Source: Nemophila menziesii (taxonomy: Eukaryota > Streptophyta > Magnoliopsida > Boraginales > Hydrophyllaceae). From it: a stretch of 64,000 bases of DNA. The notes under the pieces were generated by a model, which worked only from the letters and a program-made list of their open reading frames with translations, ran no database searches and was not told where the DNA came from. Positions 60,438 through 64,000 of this stretch are shown here, piece after piece (position 1 is the first letter of the stretch; each line of letters begins with the position of its first letter). The position numbers were made by a program, and so were the translations under genes. The DNA lies in the NCBI GenBank assembly GCA_029959085.1, contig JARWIR010000013.1:12835186-12899185 (forward strand), given 5' to 3'.

Positions 60438-62270
60438 ATGGAAGGATTAAAAAAAGTAGTACTTTATAAAATAATTACGACACAGATAACATTAACTACA
60501 TAAATAATGACAAATTGGCAATCACCACAAAGATGAATTTCTTTAAATTAGTCTAGACTAAATTATTGTAAATAATTACACATACCTATTTATTAAATTT
60601 GACAATTATAGCTTGATTAGAAAAAACCATGTGAGCACATTAATAAACGAAATAATGACAATCACCATAAAAATGAATAAAATTAATTAATATACACATA
60701 ATTATTGCAAGTAAATCACTTAAAGGACCCATAAATATAAATTGCTAAGATGAATAAGCTACTGCTCCACTTTACATCTTAATCAAATTTCTTTTCTTTC
60801 CCCACCAATGTGTATTGTTAGGTGTTGGGAGTTGAATGCTTATTAACAAATGGGTCCATATATATATATATATACAGTTACATTGACAAACTATCCAGCG
60901 AGACCTTAGAGCACATGTATACATTACATACTCACACTAAATCAACTTTATTGTTAATTACTTTGTACAATTTTTGGAGAGGGGAGCGAATTAAGAATGG
61001 TATTTTGGGAGATAATAAACTGAAAATAATCTAAGTGGAAAAGAATAAATAGTTGACATTGATAAAAAAGTATCACGCATTAGATGATAGTTGGATATTA
61101 TGTTTATGAAGGATATATGTTATAACTCATAAATTTTTCATTTCCGTCAAAAACAATTTACCATATCTTGAATAATATTATTTAGGTGGTATCACTTTTT
61201 GTAATATATTATTATTAATCATTTTTATTATAGTTAAGAAAACGTAAACATTTGTATATAAAAAAATTATATTAAAAAAAGTCCGATTTAATTAAAACAA
61301 ATTGAACGAAATTAGGTATTCGTCAAAGATATTGAAAAAAATTGATTAAAATAATACAATTGCAGTTTTGGAACAAATAAAGCACCATATTATTACATGG
61401 CAAGACACATTATACCGCAATATAAATTAAATTGAAATTTATGAAAATTATTTCGTTATACCAAACTCTGAAACATTGTATAGCCGTAGGGCACAATATA
61501 CTATATATCCAAGGTCTGGTATATCGTAGACACTCAAATAATGATTTGCGAGATTTTGGCCGGTACCGCACATCAAGGTTCGGTACAATGCGTTGCACGA
61601 TAGGCTGCACATACAAGGCACGGGATACCGTGAAATTTAAATTTAAGATTTACGAGAGTTTGCACGGTACACCACAATTCGATGTACAATGGCTAGCTAA
61701 ATTTCAGACATGAAAACAACCAACCATCAAGAAGAGTTCCCTTGCAAACCCCACCTCAATATGATCATGGTTTATTACATCATAAGCTTAATCATGTATG
61801 CACTCATGTAAAAGTATTGTTAGTTTTACAAATCTCACAGCCTTAGTTGTATCCTCTTGTTTCAAATTAGAAATATGGTTTTTTACTTACATTAGAAATG
61901 AGAGAGGTTTGATCCCCGTGTAGATAAAACAGAAGATAAGGATTTGTGGGGTTTGAAGTGGTTGTAACGATTTTATAGAGAAAAAAGTTTTGGTTAGCAT
62001 CTCCTGAAAAAATTGAAAATATCTTCTAAATGTATTGGATACTTATAATTGGTCTAGTTTAGTCTACACACCCTAAATCTGTGATATTTGATTATAGCTA
62101 TGAATTTGACCACCCTACTTGTTATATGCTTATGGTGTATTTAAAATGATAGGAGCAAAAGCTTATTTGAAAATACTTATTCTTACATTCCTACTATTCT
62201 ATAACATGTACCTCTGATGATGGATTCAAATCCAAGACAGGTCCGCGGGACAAGTTATTGTGAATCTATT
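60438..62270. other. Gene-free stretch with one repeat-like block
   Basis: A TA run lies at about 60838-60853. Between 61430 and 61700 words such as GGTACCG, GGTACAATGCG and GGGATACCGTG recur, which may be an old hAT-type element, but no ends were found. Near 61897 GGTTTGATCCCCGTG resembles a SINE B box. No gene is supported. Confidence 0.35.
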
Positions 62271-62274
62271 TCTA

Positions 62275-62790
62275 TTGCCGTAATTTTGGATGCCTCAAGA
62301 TTGTGTTAAATTTAACTCAGACGTGTGTTTTAAGATTTGTAATGATGTTGTCAAGGATTATAATACGTCTTTGGTTTTGTTAGGAAGAATCATGCTGGTA
62401 GTTAATTGTATGGTAATACATGTATATTTTACCACCAATCAGCTTTGAATGATGAGGCAACAACTATTCTAAATTGTTGTATTTTTGTACCATCCTTAGT
62501 ATTTCATAATATCATTATTGAAACTGATCCATTACATGGCTTTAAAAATATTTTTATGTGTATAAATTCTATCTTTTAGGAAGTCCTTGAGATCATTCAC
62601 GACATTCAAGACATACCTACTGTGCACCATCAGTTGAATATGTTTTACATGTTAATAGGATTGATATACCCCGATGTAATCTCTCCTATACTCATGTCTG
62701 ATTATTGTACCTACGGGTGTTGGCTAACCCAACTTTTACTTAATGTAACCTTATTAGAGAAAAAACATATTTTAATTTTTTTGGCAGTTT
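62275..62790 (+). mobile_element. LINE fragment with RNase H domain
   Basis: The plus strand reads PQDCVKFNSDVCF near 62290 (first strand with its Asp). NDEATTILNCCIFVPSLVFH and IIIETDPLHGFKNIF follow at about 62447-62555, holding the Glu helix and the third acidic block. VLEIIHDIQDIPTVHHQLN closes it near 62585-62640. Stops and frame changes break the sequence between blocks. It is the C-terminal RNase H of a plant LINE. Confidence 0.68.
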
Positions 62791-62871
62791 TAATCTAACT
62801 TCTCTATTTTAACAAAAAATCTAATATAAATTTCTTATTTTAATTATTTTTTTTGTTTTTATTAATTTTTA

Positions 62872-63231
62872 GGGGTAATACTTCCATCCAATATTGGATG
62901 GTACAATATTCATATCATGACCATTGATTAATATAACAAAACACATGTCATTAGATTAATTAGTTAGTTACTTTTTGTAAGTTAAAAACATGGGTATGTG
63001 TATTAATATTATTGGTGTAGGATCATCCAATATTGGATGGAAGAATTTTCCTGGGTAATACTTCCATCCAATATTGGATGATCCAATTTTCATATCCCGG
63101 TCATTGATTATTATAACAAAACACATGTCAGTAGATTAATGTGTTAGTTACTTTTGCAAGTTTAAAACATAGGGTATGTGTATTAATGTAATTGGTGTAG
63201 GATCATCCAATATTGGATGGAAGAATTTTCC
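62872..63231. mobile_element. Head-to-tail dimer of a 180-bp MITE with one outer 9-bp duplication
   Basis: Two units, 62872-63051 and about 63052-63231, have a period of exactly 180 bases and differ at some 15-20 sites. Each unit begins GGGTAATACTTCCATCC and ends with the inverted GGATGGAAGAATTTTCC; both ends contain the palindrome CCAATATTGG. The whole dimer is flanked by TAATTTTTA (62863-62871 and 63232-63240), and no such duplication lies at the junction. A 9-bp duplication suggests Mutator-type mobilisation. Confidence 0.88.
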
Positions 63232-63240
63232 TAATTTTTA

Positions 63241-64000
63241 TATAATTTAACTAAAAAAGATATCTTCGTCATCACCCAAAAAATCATCCAAAATATTGAT
63301 AATAAATGGGCAATCATGTAAGAGAGAGAAAAAATTATCCATGAAAGAAAAATGATATAATTGGACCATTTACCATTCAAATCACATGTGATACCTAACA
63401 TTACTCTTTTCGATTGGTAGAATTTGTAAGAACAGGTCTTGAAGATCCCTTCTCAAGACCTAAGCACCACCACCCAATCTACTCTTCTAACCTAAGGCTA
63501 ATTGGAAGTTTTAACACTAAAAAACTTTCCTTTATTACCCCTTATACCCTTTTAGTTATTTCTTTAATTCATCTATATAATAAGTCACAAAATAACACCG
63601 ACCCACTTTCCACATCAAAACCCTAATTTAGTTTCAAACTCTCCTCCCATTTTCGACATTTGAAGTTCCGCAATTTTTTTCTTTTTTCGCGAGCGACTTA
63701 TTCCGATGAGGTGAAGAAACCTTCGTGGTTGTTTGTGGCTCTGTTTGTGGTCACGAGGTTCGGGGAACAACCATGGCTCATGATTGAAACTTCGCACGGT
63801 GTTTCGTCCATGGTGGTTTTGTTTGTAAATATGTGTTTGTGGCTTTTTTAGCAGATCGTTTGTGGCTTCCATTGTTGGAGTAGATCTGAAGCAGCAGCAG
63901 GTGTCCAACAACAACCATGACTCGTGATTGAAGCTTAGATTGGTGTTTCGTCCATGGTGGGTTGGTCTGTAGATCTGTGTTAGTGGATTCTTTAGTAATT
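63241..64000. other. Window end: C/G-richer block with a local duplication
   Basis: ACAACCATGGCTCATGATTG ... TTTCGTCCATGGTGG (63770-63843) recurs at 63914-63985 with about 10 differences. Frames at 63615-63914 (minus) and 63660-63851 (plus) are open but have no recognised product. The block could be the 5' part of a gene or element that continues beyond the window. Confidence 0.35.

Overview
The window is nuclear DNA of a flowering plant, most likely a eudicot. It is A+T-rich and gene-poor, it has spliced genes with GT-AG introns, and most of it is transposable-element debris of typical plant families (hAT, CACTA, Mutator-like, PIF/Harbinger-like, LINE, TRIM, tRNA-derived SINE). The family or genus cannot be told from this sequence alone.

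Only two host genes can be supported. At 3502-5250 (+) a two-exon gene encodes a 465-residue SPRY-domain protein with an N-terminal membrane segment. At 12827-14840 (-) a five-exon gene encodes a complete 160-residue SUMO-conjugating enzyme E2 (SCE1/UBC9), whose exons had to be joined by hand because each is short. The two genes face each other about 7.6 kb apart. There is no sign that they work together.

Region by region: 1-620 holds a dense array of TTTTGTGT/ACACAAAA words, probably a transposon end. 1349-2180, 11694-12551 and 21177-21735 are non-autonomous hAT-type elements with 8-bp target duplications. 22899-28947 is a 6.05-kb hAT element with matching ends and an 8-bp target duplication. 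It carries a broken transposase gene, long TA microsatellites, two tandem arrays and a nested 232-bp MITE. 29604-30391, 39790-40225, 47941-49419, 53560-53760, 55340-56760 and 62275-62790 are six separate LINE (non-LTR retrotransposon) remnants. 30855-36213 is a CACTA element with a broken TNP2-like transposase, split by an LTR-retrotransposon-like segment. 40728-42520 holds pieces of a second CACTA element. 43.5-47.4 kb is a low-complexity and repeat zone. 49960-50693 is a Mutator-type foldback element with a 9-bp target duplication, GC-rich hairpins and one exon-like open segment. 51305-51599 is a TRIM. 52.1-53.5 kb and 58.5-59.9 kb are two members of one repeat family carrying GAGTACTC arrays. 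60312-60421 is a SINE with a perfect 16-bp target duplication. 62872-63231 is a head-to-tail dimer of a 180-bp MITE sharing one outer 9-bp target duplication.

No tRNA or rRNA gene, CRISPR array, organellar insert or viral sequence was recognised. All family assignments were made by reading the translations and repeats by eye, without database searches.
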